Shown: piece after piece, positions 7,188 to 16,660 of the stretch
Layout: each line of letters begins with the position of its first letter
Position numbering within the stretch: the first letter of the stretch is position 1
Assembly: GCA_011526365.1 (NCBI GenBank)
Contig: WTIO01000025.1
Span: forward strand, 1-53,615
Direction of reading: 5' to 3'
Length of the DNA stretch: 53,615 nt
Source of the DNA: Flavobacteriales bacterium
GTDB lineage: Bacteria; Bacteroidota; Bacteroidia; Flavobacteriales; Flavobacteriaceae
Notes under the pieces: generated by a model
Seen by the model: the letters and a program-made list of their open reading frames with translations, nothing else
Told to the model about the DNA's origin: nothing
Database searches by the model: none
Position numbers and translations under genes: made by a program

Positions 7188-8906
7188 ATGTACATCTTAA
7201 AATCATCAAAAAAATATGATGTCATTATCGTAGGCTCAGGAGCTGGAGGAGGAATGGCAACGAAGGTATTATCGGAAGCAGGACTTAAAGTCGCTGTAAT
7301 GGAGGCAGGACCACATTTTGATCCGGCCAATCCCGATCAACAAACGCAACTCAAATGGGCCTATGAATCGCCCCGACGAGGTGCAGGCACCCAACGTGTG
7401 TTTGGCGATTACGACATGGCCTATGGCGGTTGGGATCTCGAAGGAGAACCCTACACCAAAGCAGAGGGGACCGGGTTCAATTGGTATCGTTCGCGCATGT
7501 TGGGCGGAAGAACCAACCACTGGGGAAGAATTTCCCTGCGTTTTGGGCCGCTGGATTTTAAATCTAAAAGTAGAGATGGCGTGGGCGAAGACTGGCCCAT
7601 TGGCTATAATGATGTTAAGCCCTATTACGACAAGGTAGATAAACTCATAGGGGTTTTTGGCAGTAAAGAAAACATTTACAACGAGCCCGACGGATTTTTC
7701 TTGCCAGCACCCAAACCGCGTTTGCACGAACTGTATTATAAAAAGGGAGCAGAAAAAGCAGGAGTTAAAGTAATGCCTTCCCGCTTGTCCATACTCACCA
7801 AACGTATTAACGACGATCGTGGGGTGTGTTTTTATTGCAACCAGTGTAGTCGTTCCTGTATGGCATACGCCGATTTTTCATCGGGATCTTGTTTGATTTT
7901 TCCAGCGCAAAAATCGGGAGGTCAGGTAGATTTATACACCAATGCCATGGTGCGTGAAGTAACCGTAGATGGCAATGGTAAAGCGAATGGTGTCAACTAT
8001 ATCGACAAAGATTCGGGCCTCGACTACAGCCTAAAAGCCAAAGTAGTAGTACTTGCAGCTTCGGCATGTAGTTCGGCGCGTATATTGCTGAACTCTAAAA
8101 GTGCAGTACACCCTAATGGCCTAGGAAACAGTAGTGGTCTTATAGGGAAGTACTTACACGATTCTACAGGAGCCGACCGTATGGGGTTTGTTCCTAATTT
8201 AATGAACAGAAAAATTTACAACGAAGACGGTGTTGGAGGCATGCACCTTTATTCTCCGTGGTGGTTAGACAACAAAGATCTCGACTTTGCCCGAGGCTAT
8301 CACATTGAAGTTTGGGGTGGCCTAGGTGCTCCTAGTTACGGCTTTGGGTTTAACCCCAACGACCTTAACCGCTTCTTTGGTGAGCGCATTGGAGGCTATG
8401 GCGATGGCTTGCGTTCCGATGTGAAAAAATACTACGGTTCTGTAGTAGGTATGTCTGGAAGGGGGGAGTCTATTGCGCGTATTGACAACTACTGCGAAAT
8501 AGATCCTGAGAAAAAAGACAAATGGGGAATTCCAGTTCTGCGCTTCAACTACACTTGGAGTGATGAAGAATTAAAACAAGCTCGTCATATGCATGATACT
8601 TTTGAGGAAATTATTGTGAACATGGGCGGTATCCCCCTAGGTGATAAGCCTGGAAAAGATAAAAACTACGGCTTGCATACACCAGGAGCCATCATTCACG
8701 AAGTAGGAACCACTCGCATGGGTGATGATCCCAAAAAATCTGTAGTGAATGCTTTTGAAAAACTACACGATGTAGACAACGTTTTTGTAGTAGATGCTGG
8801 TCCTTTTGTGTCACAAGCAGACAAAAACCCCACCTGGACCATTTTGGCCCTTTCGTGGCGTACTTCAGACTATATTGTAGATCAATTCAAGCAACAAAAT
8901 TTCTAG
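7188..8906 (+). CDS. GMC oxidoreductase, probable large subunit of a sugar/glucoside dehydrogenase
   Basis: A 572-residue flavoprotein with the N-terminal FAD motif IIVGSGAGGGMA (from residue 13), MLGGRTNHWGR near residue 105, and a C-terminal GMC_oxred_C domain holding HEVGTTRMGDD and the NPTWTILALSWR end. Four cysteines at 214, 217, 220 and 224 (CxxCxxCxxxC) lie where the catalytic subunits of FAD glucose dehydrogenase complexes bind an Fe-S cluster, so one is likely here. There is no signal peptide, while the next gene encodes a Tat-type small subunit, as expected if the pair is exported by hitchhiking. The family includes glucoside 3-dehydrogenases, which oxidise sugar C3 and pass electrons to cytochrome c. 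No cytochrome gene is seen nearby. Substrate inferred only. Confidence 0.88.
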   Translation: MYILKSSKKYDVIIVGSGAGGGMATKVLSEAGLKVAVMEAGPHFDPANPDQQTQLKWAYESPRRGAGTQRVFGDYDMAYGGWDLEGEPYTKAEGTGFNWYRSRMLGGRTNHWGRISLRFGPLDFKSKSRDGVGEDWPIGYNDVKPYYDKVDKLIGVFGSKENIYNEPDGFFLPAPKPRLHELYYKKGAEKAGVKVMPSRLSILTKRINDDRGVCFYCNQCSRSCMAYADFSSGSCLIFPAQKSGGQVDLYTNAMVREVTVDGNGKANGVNYIDKDSGLDYSLKAKVVVLAASACSSARILLNSKSAVHPNGLGNSSGLIGKYLHDSTGADRMGFVPNLMNRKIYNEDGVGGMHLYSPWWLDNKDLDFARGYHIEVWGGLGAPSYGFGFNPNDLNRFFGERIGGYGDGLRSDVKKYYGSVVGMSGRGESIARIDNYCEIDPEKKDKWGIPVLRFNYTWSDEELKQARHMHDTFEEIIVNMGGIPLGDKPGKDKNYGLHTPGAIIHEVGTTRMGDDPKKSVVNAFEKLHDVDNVFVVDAGPFVSQADKNPTWTILALSWRTSDYIVDQFKQQNF

Positions 8907-8909
8907 ACC

Positions 8910-9608
8910 ATGAACAGAAGAGACAGTTTAAAATACATAGCAGCAGGAACATTTGCCTCTAGTTTTTTACTAACGGGTTGCGAATGGGCCGAGGAGGAAA
9001 AAGTAACCCAAAGCCTTTGGAAGTACAAGTACGGGCGGACCCCTAAAGAAATGGCCCACGACAACGCCATTTTAGCCCAACAGTTTTTTACTGCCGAAGA
9101 ATTGGCACTCATCACTAACCTAGGACACTTTATCCTTCCCGGAAATGAAATTGGTGATATCGAAAAAGCTGAGGTACCAGCGTTTATTGAGTTTATGGCC
9201 AAGGATTACCCGCCATTTCAGGAGCCTTTGCGCAAGGGATTAAAGACTCTAAATGAAACAGCCAACAGTTCTTTCAGTAAAGATTTCATCGCACTAAGCG
9301 AATCGGAAAAAAAAGAATTGATCGACCCTATTGCCTATCCCGACGAAGCCGCTGAAGCCTTAAAAGATCAAGTAAGCTTTTTTACGCTGATGCGAAACTT
9401 AGTAATGACCGGTTATTTTACTTCCGAGGTTGGAATTAAAGATTTGGGCTATTTAGGAAACCAGCCCAATGTGTGGGATGGCGTTCCAGAAGAGGTGCTA
9501 AAAGAGCACGGCATGGCCTATCCTGCCGAATGGGAGTCAAAATTCTTAGATATCACCGAACGCAATACCAAGGCAGAATGGGATAGTGACGGGAATTTGA
9601 TTACGTAA
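8910..9608 (+). CDS. Gluconate 2-dehydrogenase subunit 3-like protein (Tat signal)
   Basis: A 232-residue small (gamma) subunit that accompanies GMC dehydrogenases and carries the folded partner through the Tat pathway. The N-terminus has an arginine pair (NRRDSLKYI) before a hydrophobic stretch ending in LLTGC (Cys24), so it looks like a Tat-exported lipoprotein. The body contains the FILPG...PAFIEFMA pattern of this family (near residues 75-95) and a C-terminal part with GYFTSEVGIKDLGYLG. It starts 3 bases after the GMC stop, so translation is coupled. Confidence 0.9.
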   Translation: MNRRDSLKYIAAGTFASSFLLTGCEWAEEEKVTQSLWKYKYGRTPKEMAHDNAILAQQFFTAEELALITNLGHFILPGNEIGDIEKAEVPAFIEFMAKDYPPFQEPLRKGLKTLNETANSSFSKDFIALSESEKKELIDPIAYPDEAAEALKDQVSFFTLMRNLVMTGYFTSEVGIKDLGYLGNQPNVWDGVPEEVLKEHGMAYPAEWESKFLDITERNTKAEWDSDGNLIT

Positions 9609-9635
9609 AATTTCTATCCCTAAAATACTTTTTCA

Positions 9636-10715
9636 TTGGTAGCAAAAGCATACAACATTCAATTTTGTCTTGGTGTTTTGCTGATGCTATCAATTGTTGT
9701 AGGCTGTCAATCAGAGCCACTTATTGTGCTAGAACATTTAAAGCTGCCAAAACTCTATGTGGCCAATACCACCTCGCAGTCCCCCGTAATTGATGGAGCT
9801 GTAGATCCTGAGGTGTGGAACAAGGCACAATGGTCCAATGCATTTATTGATATTGAAGGGGTGGAAAAGCCCAAGTACAACACCCGTTTTAAAATGCTGT
9901 GGGATGCAGAAAACTTCTATCTACTAGCTCAATTAGACGATCCTCACATTTGGGGCAACTTAAAGCAGCGGGATACCGTAGTTTTTTATAATAATGATTT
10001 CGAAGTATTTATAGACCCCGATGGGGATACCCACAACTATATGGAATTGGAGGTCAATGCCCTCAACACCGTTTGGGATTTGTTCTTGCAGCGCCCCTAC
10101 AGAAATAAAGTACGCGCAGACAACAGCTGGGATATTGACGGCCTGCAAACTGCAGTAGCCTACCAAGGTACCTTAAACAACCCCGCGGATACTGATCAGC
10201 ATTGGGTGGTAGAAATGGCGCTGCCCTGGAAAAGTCTTGCCCGAGGAAATACCAACGGCAGCCTCCCTGTAAATCGTTTTTGGCGGATGAATTTTTCACG
10301 GGTACACTGGGAGTTTGAAGTACTTAACGGGCGGTACCAACGCAAAAAAGACTCGACAGGCAAGTTTCTTTCAGAATACAATTGGGTGTGGAGCCCACAG
10401 GGTGTTGTCAATATGCACGAACCTGAGCATTGGGGTTATCTGTATTTTTCTGATGGCAGCACCGCAAATGAAGCTATTTTGCCCCCCGATGATGCACCAC
10501 TATTGCAATGGATGTACAGTGAATACTCAAAAAAGTTGAGCTTGGCCAAACAAAACAAAGCTGTGCTCAATAGTGCAACCGCTCAATGGCAAGGAAAAAT
10601 GATTACCTTAAATAAGGAAATTATAAATGACACCCTGTATTGGACAACACAACACCCCTTTACAGCAAGCACCTATAAAATAAGACACGATGGCAAACTT
10701 TTTATCAAACCCTAG
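9636..10715 (+). CDS. CBM9-like carbohydrate-binding lipoprotein
   Basis: A 359-residue lipoprotein (VVGC lipobox, Cys24) with a family 9 carbohydrate-binding-like domain over about residues 45-265: SPVIDGAVDPEVWNKA, FKMLWDAENFYLLAQLDD, the acidic FYNNDFEVFIDPDGD segment, YMELEVNALNTVWD, and the WKSL and WRMNFSR strands. Such proteins bind sugar chain ends or act as accessory proteins in glycan loci. The start is a TTG: the first in-frame ATG (residue 17) would cut the signal peptide, and no upstream ATG is in frame. It begins 27 bases after the small-subunit gene and overlaps the next gene by 26 bases. Confidence 0.85.
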   Translation: MVAKAYNIQFCLGVLLMLSIVVGCQSEPLIVLEHLKLPKLYVANTTSQSPVIDGAVDPEVWNKAQWSNAFIDIEGVEKPKYNTRFKMLWDAENFYLLAQLDDPHIWGNLKQRDTVVFYNNDFEVFIDPDGDTHNYMELEVNALNTVWDLFLQRPYRNKVRADNSWDIDGLQTAVAYQGTLNNPADTDQHWVVEMALPWKSLARGNTNGSLPVNRFWRMNFSRVHWEFEVLNGRYQRKKDSTGKFLSEYNWVWSPQGVVNMHEPEHWGYLYFSDGSTANEAILPPDDAPLLQWMYSEYSKKLSLAKQNKAVLNSATAQWQGKMITLNKEIINDTLYWTTQHPFTASTYKIRHDGKLFIKP

Positions 10716-11787
10716 GAGCACATTATTAAGCCTGTTGCTTCTTTCCCTTAGTATCACTTCTTGTCAACAAGCCCCTCCGGCGGCCCAAAAAGTTACCCCT
10801 TTTAAGGTAGGGGCGTGGGTAACGGTGAACAAAAAAACCGATACCACGGCCTTAAAAACCTTGTTTTCGAAATTAGAAAACGCAGGCTTTAACGAGATCT
10901 TGATAAATACCGGAACTAATGCGGAACTTTTGGAGCAAGTTGCCCCTATGGCTAAAGCGCACAAGCTCAACGTACACGCTTGGATGTTTACCATGAACCG
11001 GCCTGGGGATCCGGTAGCGAAAACCAATCCGGACTGGTACACAGTGAGCAGGGATGGGAAATCGTGTTACGATGACCAGCCCTACGTTAACTATTACCAA
11101 TGGTTGTGTCCATCACGGCCCGATGCGGTAGCACATGTTTTAAGTTTGGTACAAAACCTAGCGCAAGTACCCAATGTTGAAAGTGTGCATTTGGACTACA
11201 TCCGTTTTGTGGATGTTTTTTTACCCATAGGCTTACTGCCCAAATACGGGATCACACAAAATACCGAACGCCCCGAATATGATTTTTGCTACTGCGAAGT
11301 ATGCCGCGCTAAATTTAAAGCAGCCCATCACCGAGACCCCCTAGAGTTAGACCATCCCGAATTGGACGTAGAATGGCGTCAATTTCGCTTAAACGCCATA
11401 CGCGAGGTGGTAAACAAGGCCTACCGTATTGCCCATAGCAACGGAAAAATCCTTACCGCGGCCGTTTTTCCCTACCCTACCATGGCCGCCAATATGGTGC
11501 GCCAACGTTGGGATAAATGGGATGTGGATCGGGTGTATCCCATGCTTTACCACAATTTCTACAATGAGGGTATAGACTGGGTGGGTTTTGCAACCGCGCA
11601 AGGAGTTGCAGATTTGAAAGGGAAAAACACAGAACTAAGCGCTGGGGTTTATGTTCCTGCACTGCTACCTGAAGAACTCCCACAACTAATACAGCATATT
11701 AAAGCAGAGGGTGCTTCAGGCATCACTTTTTTTAGTGCGAACGCATTATCGGATTCTCATTTAGAAGCAATCAAGCAATCTTTATAA
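10690..11787 (+). CDS. Family-10-like (GHL10) glycosyl hydrolase lipoprotein
   Basis: A 365-residue lipoprotein (SITSC, Cys25). The body looks like the TIM-barrel GHL10/DUF187-type family: FKVGAWVTVN, FNEILINTG, HAWMFTMNRPG, VHLDYIRFVD, then WRQFRLNAIREVV and WDVDRVYPMLYHNF. The acidic residue in the HLDYIRF strand and those around it are candidate active-site residues. Four cysteines cluster in DFCYCEVCRAKF near residues 195-205, an unusual feature in a periplasmic protein. The gene overlaps the CBM9-like gene by 26 bases, so the pair is coupled. No substrate can be named. Confidence 0.72.
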   Translation: MANFLSNPRSTLLSLLLLSLSITSCQQAPPAAQKVTPFKVGAWVTVNKKTDTTALKTLFSKLENAGFNEILINTGTNAELLEQVAPMAKAHKLNVHAWMFTMNRPGDPVAKTNPDWYTVSRDGKSCYDDQPYVNYYQWLCPSRPDAVAHVLSLVQNLAQVPNVESVHLDYIRFVDVFLPIGLLPKYGITQNTERPEYDFCYCEVCRAKFKAAHHRDPLELDHPELDVEWRQFRLNAIREVVNKAYRIAHSNGKILTAAVFPYPTMAANMVRQRWDKWDVDRVYPMLYHNFYNEGIDWVGFATAQGVADLKGKNTELSAGVYVPALLPEELPQLIQHIKAEGASGITFFSANALSDSHLEAIKQSL

Positions 11788-12010
11788 TCAAATTAATTTT
11801 TTGATAAATAAAAAACTTTCCAATTTAAGTTAAACAAGTGTCAATTTAACTTAATCGTTTTCGAATTTTTCATACTCTTTAAATTGCTGTATATCAATAA
11901 ATAACACGATTTACCTAAACAAAACACATTTTTAATTACAATTTTTTGCTAAATCAGCAATTATAATTAAAAAAACATTGTTAAATTGTTGTTAAACTAA
12001 TTAAACAATT
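11788..12010 (+). promoter_or_regulatory. susC leader and control region
   Basis: These 223 bases are very AT-rich. The region holds the operator-like site at 11849-11863, a short inverted repeat TTGCT/AGCAA near 11947-11960, and three TTAAA repeats close to the start codon. I could not place a clean TAnnTTTG promoter; TACTCTTT near 11872 is the nearest. There is no obvious terminator for the preceding gene. Confidence 0.45.
11849..11863 (+). promoter_or_regulatory. LacI-operator-like site in front of susC
   Basis: ACTTAATCGTTTTCG is identical over 15 bases to the site in front of lacI (5501-5515). It lies 147 bases before the susC ATG and contains the inverted form of the AAACGATT LacI core. 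The match strongly suggests that the local LacI-type protein controls the SusC/SusD operon. Confidence 0.6.
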
Positions 12011-15000
12011 ATGAATCAAATTAAAATTAAAACCGTTTTACTGGTCTTTAGTTTTTTGTTTAGCGGACTAACATTCGCGCAGCAAACAATTAGTGGATCA
12101 GTAACAGACGAGTCTGGTCTTCCGCTACCAGGTGCTACGGTTGCTGTAGAAGGAACTTCTACAGGGACCACCACAGATTTTGATGGAAATTATAGCATAG
12201 AAGCTAGCGATGGACAGACTTTAGTTATTAGCTATGTAGGCTACAGCACAGTTAGTGTTGCCGTAGCTTCAGGAGCTGATTATTCTGTAAGTCTTAAACC
12301 CGATCAATTACTTGAAGAAGTAGTTGTTACAGCCCTTGGGATTGAAAGAAACTCAAAGGCACTCGGATATTCAGTTACACAAGTTGGTGGAGAGGAAGTT
12401 AACGAGATCAAATCCACTAACGCTATTAACGCACTTCAAGGAAAAATTGCTGGGGTTCAAATTACAGGAAACGCAACTGGAGCAAAAGGTTCTTCTCGTG
12501 TAATAATACGTGGTAACAGTTCTTTAAGTGGGAATAACATGCCTTTGTATGTAATTGACGGTATTCCAATTGACAACACCAACCTTGGATCTGCTGGAGT
12601 ATGGGGTGGAGCTGATGCTGGAGATGGTATTTCAGCGTTAAACCCTGACGAAGTACTTTCAATATCTGTACTTAAAGGGGGTGCTGCTGCAGCTCTTTAT
12701 GGTTCTCGAGCCTCTAACGGGGTAATTCTGATCACTACTAAATCAGGTAAAGGTACTGAGGGTATTCAAGTGGAAGTTAATAGTTCTGTTCAGTTTGACG
12801 ACATAAGAAATGATCCTTTTGATCCACAACGAACTTATGGTCAAGGACGTGACTATTCAAAAACATCTGATAATGCTGATACATATGCTAACTGGGGCCC
12901 AGAACTTGACGGCACAAGTGTTGAGCAGTGGGATGGCAGAGGTAGACCCTACACAGATAAAGGAAATAATATGGATAAGTTTTATCAAACAGGTACTACT
13001 TTGATTAATACAGCTGCAATTTCTTCCGCCTCTGAAAACGCAAATGTTCGCTTATCTTTCTCAAACCTTCAAAACGAGGATATTATTCCTAATTCTAAAT
13101 TGAATAGAAATTCTTTTGGTCTTAATACATCACAAACCTTTGGTAATTTTACTGCAAGTGTGAATATGAAATATATTCATGACAGCTCTATAGGGTCTCC
13201 ACGACTTTCTGATTCTCCTGGAAACGCTAACTTTGGTATTCGCCTGTTTGCCCCAAGTATAGATGTAAATGATATGCTTGGTGAAGGTGGTCTGGGGACT
13301 AATTCTGATGGATCTGAATTTAGAACAAGTGATAATACATTTTCACAGAATCCTTGGTTTGCCGCGTATCAGTACATCGATAATTCAGAAAAAGGTCGTG
13401 TCATTGGATCTGCTGCTTTACGTTGGGATATCACCGACTTTTTATATGCCAAAGGACGTTTCGGTATTGACCGTTATGATTTTAACAGAACTTCAGCTAC
13501 TCCATATGGAACTGCTTATCAGCCATTAGGGAGCATGAATGAAAATAAGTTAACTCGTCAACAAAGAGATCTGGACGTTTTAATCGGTACAGATAATTTA
13601 AAATTTGCTGATGATTTTTCATTAAGTGCTTTTGTCGGAATAAACCAAAACTATGTTAGTTCTGAAAGTGTTAGTGCTAGTGGAGGTAACTTTATTGTTC
13701 CATTCTTATATAACGTAAAGAATACTCAAAACCAAAATGCTAATTACGGCTTTAGTGAGCGTCAAATTAATTCCGTTTACGGTTCAGCTGAAGTTTCCTT
13801 CATGGATGCGGCATATTTGACATTTACTGCACGTAATGACTGGTTTTCTACACTTTCATTGCCAGGAAAAGAAGCTGCAAATAATGACCTGTATACTTCA
13901 GCATCATTATCATTAGTATTATCAGATTTAGTTACACTTCCCGAGGTAGTATCCTTTGCAAAACTTAGAGCAGGATACTCTCAAGTAGCTGGTGGAGCTG
14001 ACAATCCATACACACTTAACTTAACATATGGTATTTTTGGACAAGGTCACCAAGGAGCTTCATTAGGAAGAATCTCCAACGGTTCTATTCCTAATCCAAA
14101 CATTACGCCATTCATCAAAACAGAAACAGAATTAGGTTTTGATTTAAGAATGTTTGACAACAAATTCTCTGCCGATTTCACCTATTATGACAATGAAACT
14201 GATGGAGATATTGTAGGAGTTAGTGCATCTGCAACCTCTGGTTATGGAAGTGCATTAGCAAACCTTGGGGTGATAACCAACAAAGGGATAGAGTTACTTC
14301 TAAATGCCAACGTACTTGAAAAAGACGATCTTAGTATAGATGTTACCTTTAACTATTCCAACAACATTTCTGAAATTGTATCTACTAACGATGCAAATGG
14401 AAATATCACTTTACAAGAGCCTCGTTCAAGAAATCTTAACGTAACCCACATTGTTGGAGAACAATTCGGTGCACTTTACGGAACTTCTTACGTTCGTGAT
14501 GCTCAAGGTCGCATTGTACACGATATTGAAGCAGATGGTACTCCAATTCCTCAAGTAGGTCCTAGAAAAATCCTAGGTTTTGGAGTGGCACCGACATCAA
14601 TAGGATTTGGAAGTAACATACGTTATAAAGACTTTACCTTAAGCTTTTTAATTGAAGGAAAAAATGGAGGTCAAATGTTCTCTGGTACAAATGCACTCAT
14701 GAAGTATTTTGGAGCTCATAAAGCTACTATAGACGCTGATGGACGTCAAAATGGTTTTACTGTTTCTGGTGTAGATGCTAACGGTAGTGCTTTTACAACA
14801 AATATTGCTCCTAATAGAATTGAAGATTATTGGAGAAGAACATATCAGATTGCTGAAGAAGCAATTTATGACAATGATTATTTAAGACTCCGACAAATTA
14901 GTTTAGGATACACATTACCTAGTGAGCTTTTAGATGGAACATTTATTTCTAGTGCTCGCTTGTCATTAATTGGAAGAAATTTATTTTTACTTTCAAATGG

Positions 15001-15115
15001 AGTTGAAAATGTAGATCCAGAATCTGCATATAACGTGTCTAACTCGCAAGGGTTAGAATGGTTTGGAATGCCTGTGCCAAGAAGCGTAGGTCTTAACGTA
15101 AACCTTAAATTTTAA
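12011..15115 (+). CDS. SusC/RagA-type TonB-linked outer-membrane transporter
   Basis: A 1034-residue outer-membrane transporter that imports oligosaccharides or other large nutrients using TonB energy. In order: signal peptide ending FAQ (residue 24), a carboxypeptidase-D-like regulatory domain (ISGSVTDESGLPLPGATV, about 25-100), a TonB box-like EEVVVTALG near 105, the plug domain (about 115-235, with PLYVIDGIPI and LKGGAAAALYGSRA), and a 22-strand type barrel ending in the aromatic NVNLKF. Length is normal for the family. The susD-like gene follows after 6 bases. Substrate is not readable from sequence; neighbours suggest a glycan. A LacI-type site upstream implies substrate-controlled expression. 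Confidence 0.96.
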   Translation: MNQIKIKTVLLVFSFLFSGLTFAQQTISGSVTDESGLPLPGATVAVEGTSTGTTTDFDGNYSIEASDGQTLVISYVGYSTVSVAVASGADYSVSLKPDQLLEEVVVTALGIERNSKALGYSVTQVGGEEVNEIKSTNAINALQGKIAGVQITGNATGAKGSSRVIIRGNSSLSGNNMPLYVIDGIPIDNTNLGSAGVWGGADAGDGISALNPDEVLSISVLKGGAAAALYGSRASNGVILITTKSGKGTEGIQVEVNSSVQFDDIRNDPFDPQRTYGQGRDYSKTSDNADTYANWGPELDGTSVEQWDGRGRPYTDKGNNMDKFYQTGTTLINTAAISSASENANVRLSFSNLQNEDIIPNSKLNRNSFGLNTSQTFGNFTASVNMKYIHDSSIGSPRLSDSPGNANFGIRLFAPSIDVNDMLGEGGLGTNSDGSEFRTSDNTFSQNPWFAAYQYIDNSEKGRVIGSAALRWDITDFLYAKGRFGIDRYDFNRTSATPYGTAYQPLGSMNENKLTRQQRDLDVLIGTDNLKFADDFSLSAFVGINQNYVSSESVSASGGNFIVPFLYNVKNTQNQNANYGFSERQINSVYGSAEVSFMDAAYLTFTARNDWFSTLSLPGKEAANNDLYTSASLSLVLSDLVTLPEVVSFAKLRAGYSQVAGGADNPYTLNLTYGIFGQGHQGASLGRISNGSIPNPNITPFIKTETELGFDLRMFDNKFSADFTYYDNETDGDIVGVSASATSGYGSALANLGVITNKGIELLLNANVLEKDDLSIDVTFNYSNNISEIVSTNDANGNITLQEPRSRNLNVTHIVGEQFGALYGTSYVRDAQGRIVHDIEADGTPIPQVGPRKILGFGVAPTSIGFGSNIRYKDFTLSFLIEGKNGGQMFSGTNALMKYFGAHKATIDADGRQNGFTVSGVDANGSAFTTNIAPNRIEDYWRRTYQIAEEAIYDNDYLRLRQISLGYTLPSELLDGTFISSARLSLIGRNLFLLSNGVENVDPESAYNVSNSQGLEWFGMPVPRSVGLNVNLKF

Positions 15116-15121
15116 GAAATA

Positions 15122-16624
15122 ATGAAGAAAATATTTTATTTAGTTTTCGCTTTAGCATTCGTCTTCACAAGTTGTGAATTTGATGAAGGCTTTGCAGAAA
15201 TGAATGTAAACCCTACTAAGGCTGCGGCTATTGATGTGAACAATAAATTTGCGTCTGTATTCCTAGAAACCTCAGGGGGTCGTTATGAAAACTGGAGAGC
15301 AAGTTTAATCTACTCCTCTATGATCATTCAACACATGTCCTCTACGGCTACCTATTGGACAGGGAACTTTTACACGCTCAACCAAGGTTACTCAACATCC
15401 TTGTTTGATAGAGCCTATCCTTCTCAAGTAAAACAAATTGAGGATATCATCTATCAGTTGACAGAAGAAGGAAACTCAGGGACTGCGATGGGAGTTGCTC
15501 GTATCTGGAGAGCTTTTATCTACCACAGATTGACCGATTTACACGGAGATATTCCTTATTCTGAGGCTGGAAAAGGATACATCGAAGGAATCCTAAAGCC
15601 TGCTTACGATCCTCAGCAAGACATCTACAATGATATGCTTGCAGAAATTGAGGCTGGTATAGGTCAGTTGGGTAGCGATACACTTGGATCTTCAGATTTA
15701 ATTTACCAAGGCGATATAGATAAGTGGCGTAAATTTGGATATTCATTAATGCTTCGTTTAGCAATGCGATTAACTGAAGCAGATGCTGCTACAGCACAGT
15801 CTTACGCTCAAAAGGCAATTTCTGGAGGAACAATGGCATCAAATAGTGACATTGCATTTCTTCAGCATACATTAGGACCTGAAGGAATCAATAAAAACGG
15901 TCACGGAGAAGTATTTACTGCTGATGGAAATATGAGAATGTCTAAAACATTTATTGACTTTCTCAAAGGAGGTAATGATCCTCGTTTAACCATCATGGCA
16001 GTTCGCCGAAGTGACAAGAGCAATGCGCCTGCAGATATCATTGGCATGCCCAATGGACTTACAACAGGAGCCTTAGAAGCTAAGTATGGTACTACAAGTG
16101 GTGACTATGCAGAGCCTAACCGTGCTGTGTTTGGTGGTGAAGATACCCCAATGGTATTTCAAACCTATGCAGAAGTTGAGTTTTTAAAGGCTGAAGCTGC
16201 TATACGTGGCTGGCATTCAGGAGATGCTGCTACCCACTACAACAATGGGGTAAAAGCAGCTATGCAAATGCTAAGCATGCTTTATCCTAACGCTGCATCA
16301 ATCAGTGACGCTCAAGTAAGTGATTACCTTGCAGCTATGCCTTTTGACCCTTCAATTGGAATGGAAATGATTCACACACAGTACTGGGCAGCTACATTCC
16401 TTAACGAGTATGAAGCCTTTGCCAACTGGAGAAGAACAGGTATTCCATCCCTTCAACCTTTTGGAGGAGAAGCTGTTTATCCTGGAAATGAAACCAACGG
16501 TGAAATTCCACGACGAATGATTTGGCCTTTTAGCGAGGAAAGTACAAACGCCGAAAACTATAAAGCAGCGATAAGCCGTCAAGGGCCTAACACGCTAACT
16601 ACTAGAGTTTGGTGGGACAAATGA
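15122..16624 (+). CDS. SusD/RagB-type surface lipoprotein
   Basis: The nutrient-binding lid of the SusC transporter, anchored on the outer face of the outer membrane. The 500-residue product has a lipobox (FTSC, Cys18) followed by an acidic stretch (EFDEGFAEM) like a surface-export signal, and NVNPTKAA, typical of the SusD-like_2 branch. Helical TPR-like parts follow, including WRAFIYHRLTDLHGDIPYSEA near residue 130 and the C-terminal NYKAAISRQGPNTLTTRVWWD. A strong terminator lies 45 bases downstream, so susC-susD can be a closed two-gene unit. Confidence 0.95.
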   Translation: MKKIFYLVFALAFVFTSCEFDEGFAEMNVNPTKAAAIDVNNKFASVFLETSGGRYENWRASLIYSSMIIQHMSSTATYWTGNFYTLNQGYSTSLFDRAYPSQVKQIEDIIYQLTEEGNSGTAMGVARIWRAFIYHRLTDLHGDIPYSEAGKGYIEGILKPAYDPQQDIYNDMLAEIEAGIGQLGSDTLGSSDLIYQGDIDKWRKFGYSLMLRLAMRLTEADAATAQSYAQKAISGGTMASNSDIAFLQHTLGPEGINKNGHGEVFTADGNMRMSKTFIDFLKGGNDPRLTIMAVRRSDKSNAPADIIGMPNGLTTGALEAKYGTTSGDYAEPNRAVFGGEDTPMVFQTYAEVEFLKAEAAIRGWHSGDAATHYNNGVKAAMQMLSMLYPNAASISDAQVSDYLAAMPFDPSIGMEMIHTQYWAATFLNEYEAFANWRRTGIPSLQPFGGEAVYPGNETNGEIPRRMIWPFSEESTNAENYKAAISRQGPNTLTTRVWWDK

Positions 16625-16660
16625 TAAGTTGGTAAATATCTAAATTTTACAATTTATTGT

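Noticed and set aside
7269-7727. Long open frame of about 150 codons opposite the GMC gene
   Set aside because: It lies wholly within a certain gene and its translation has no family-like pattern; it is a by-product of codon use.
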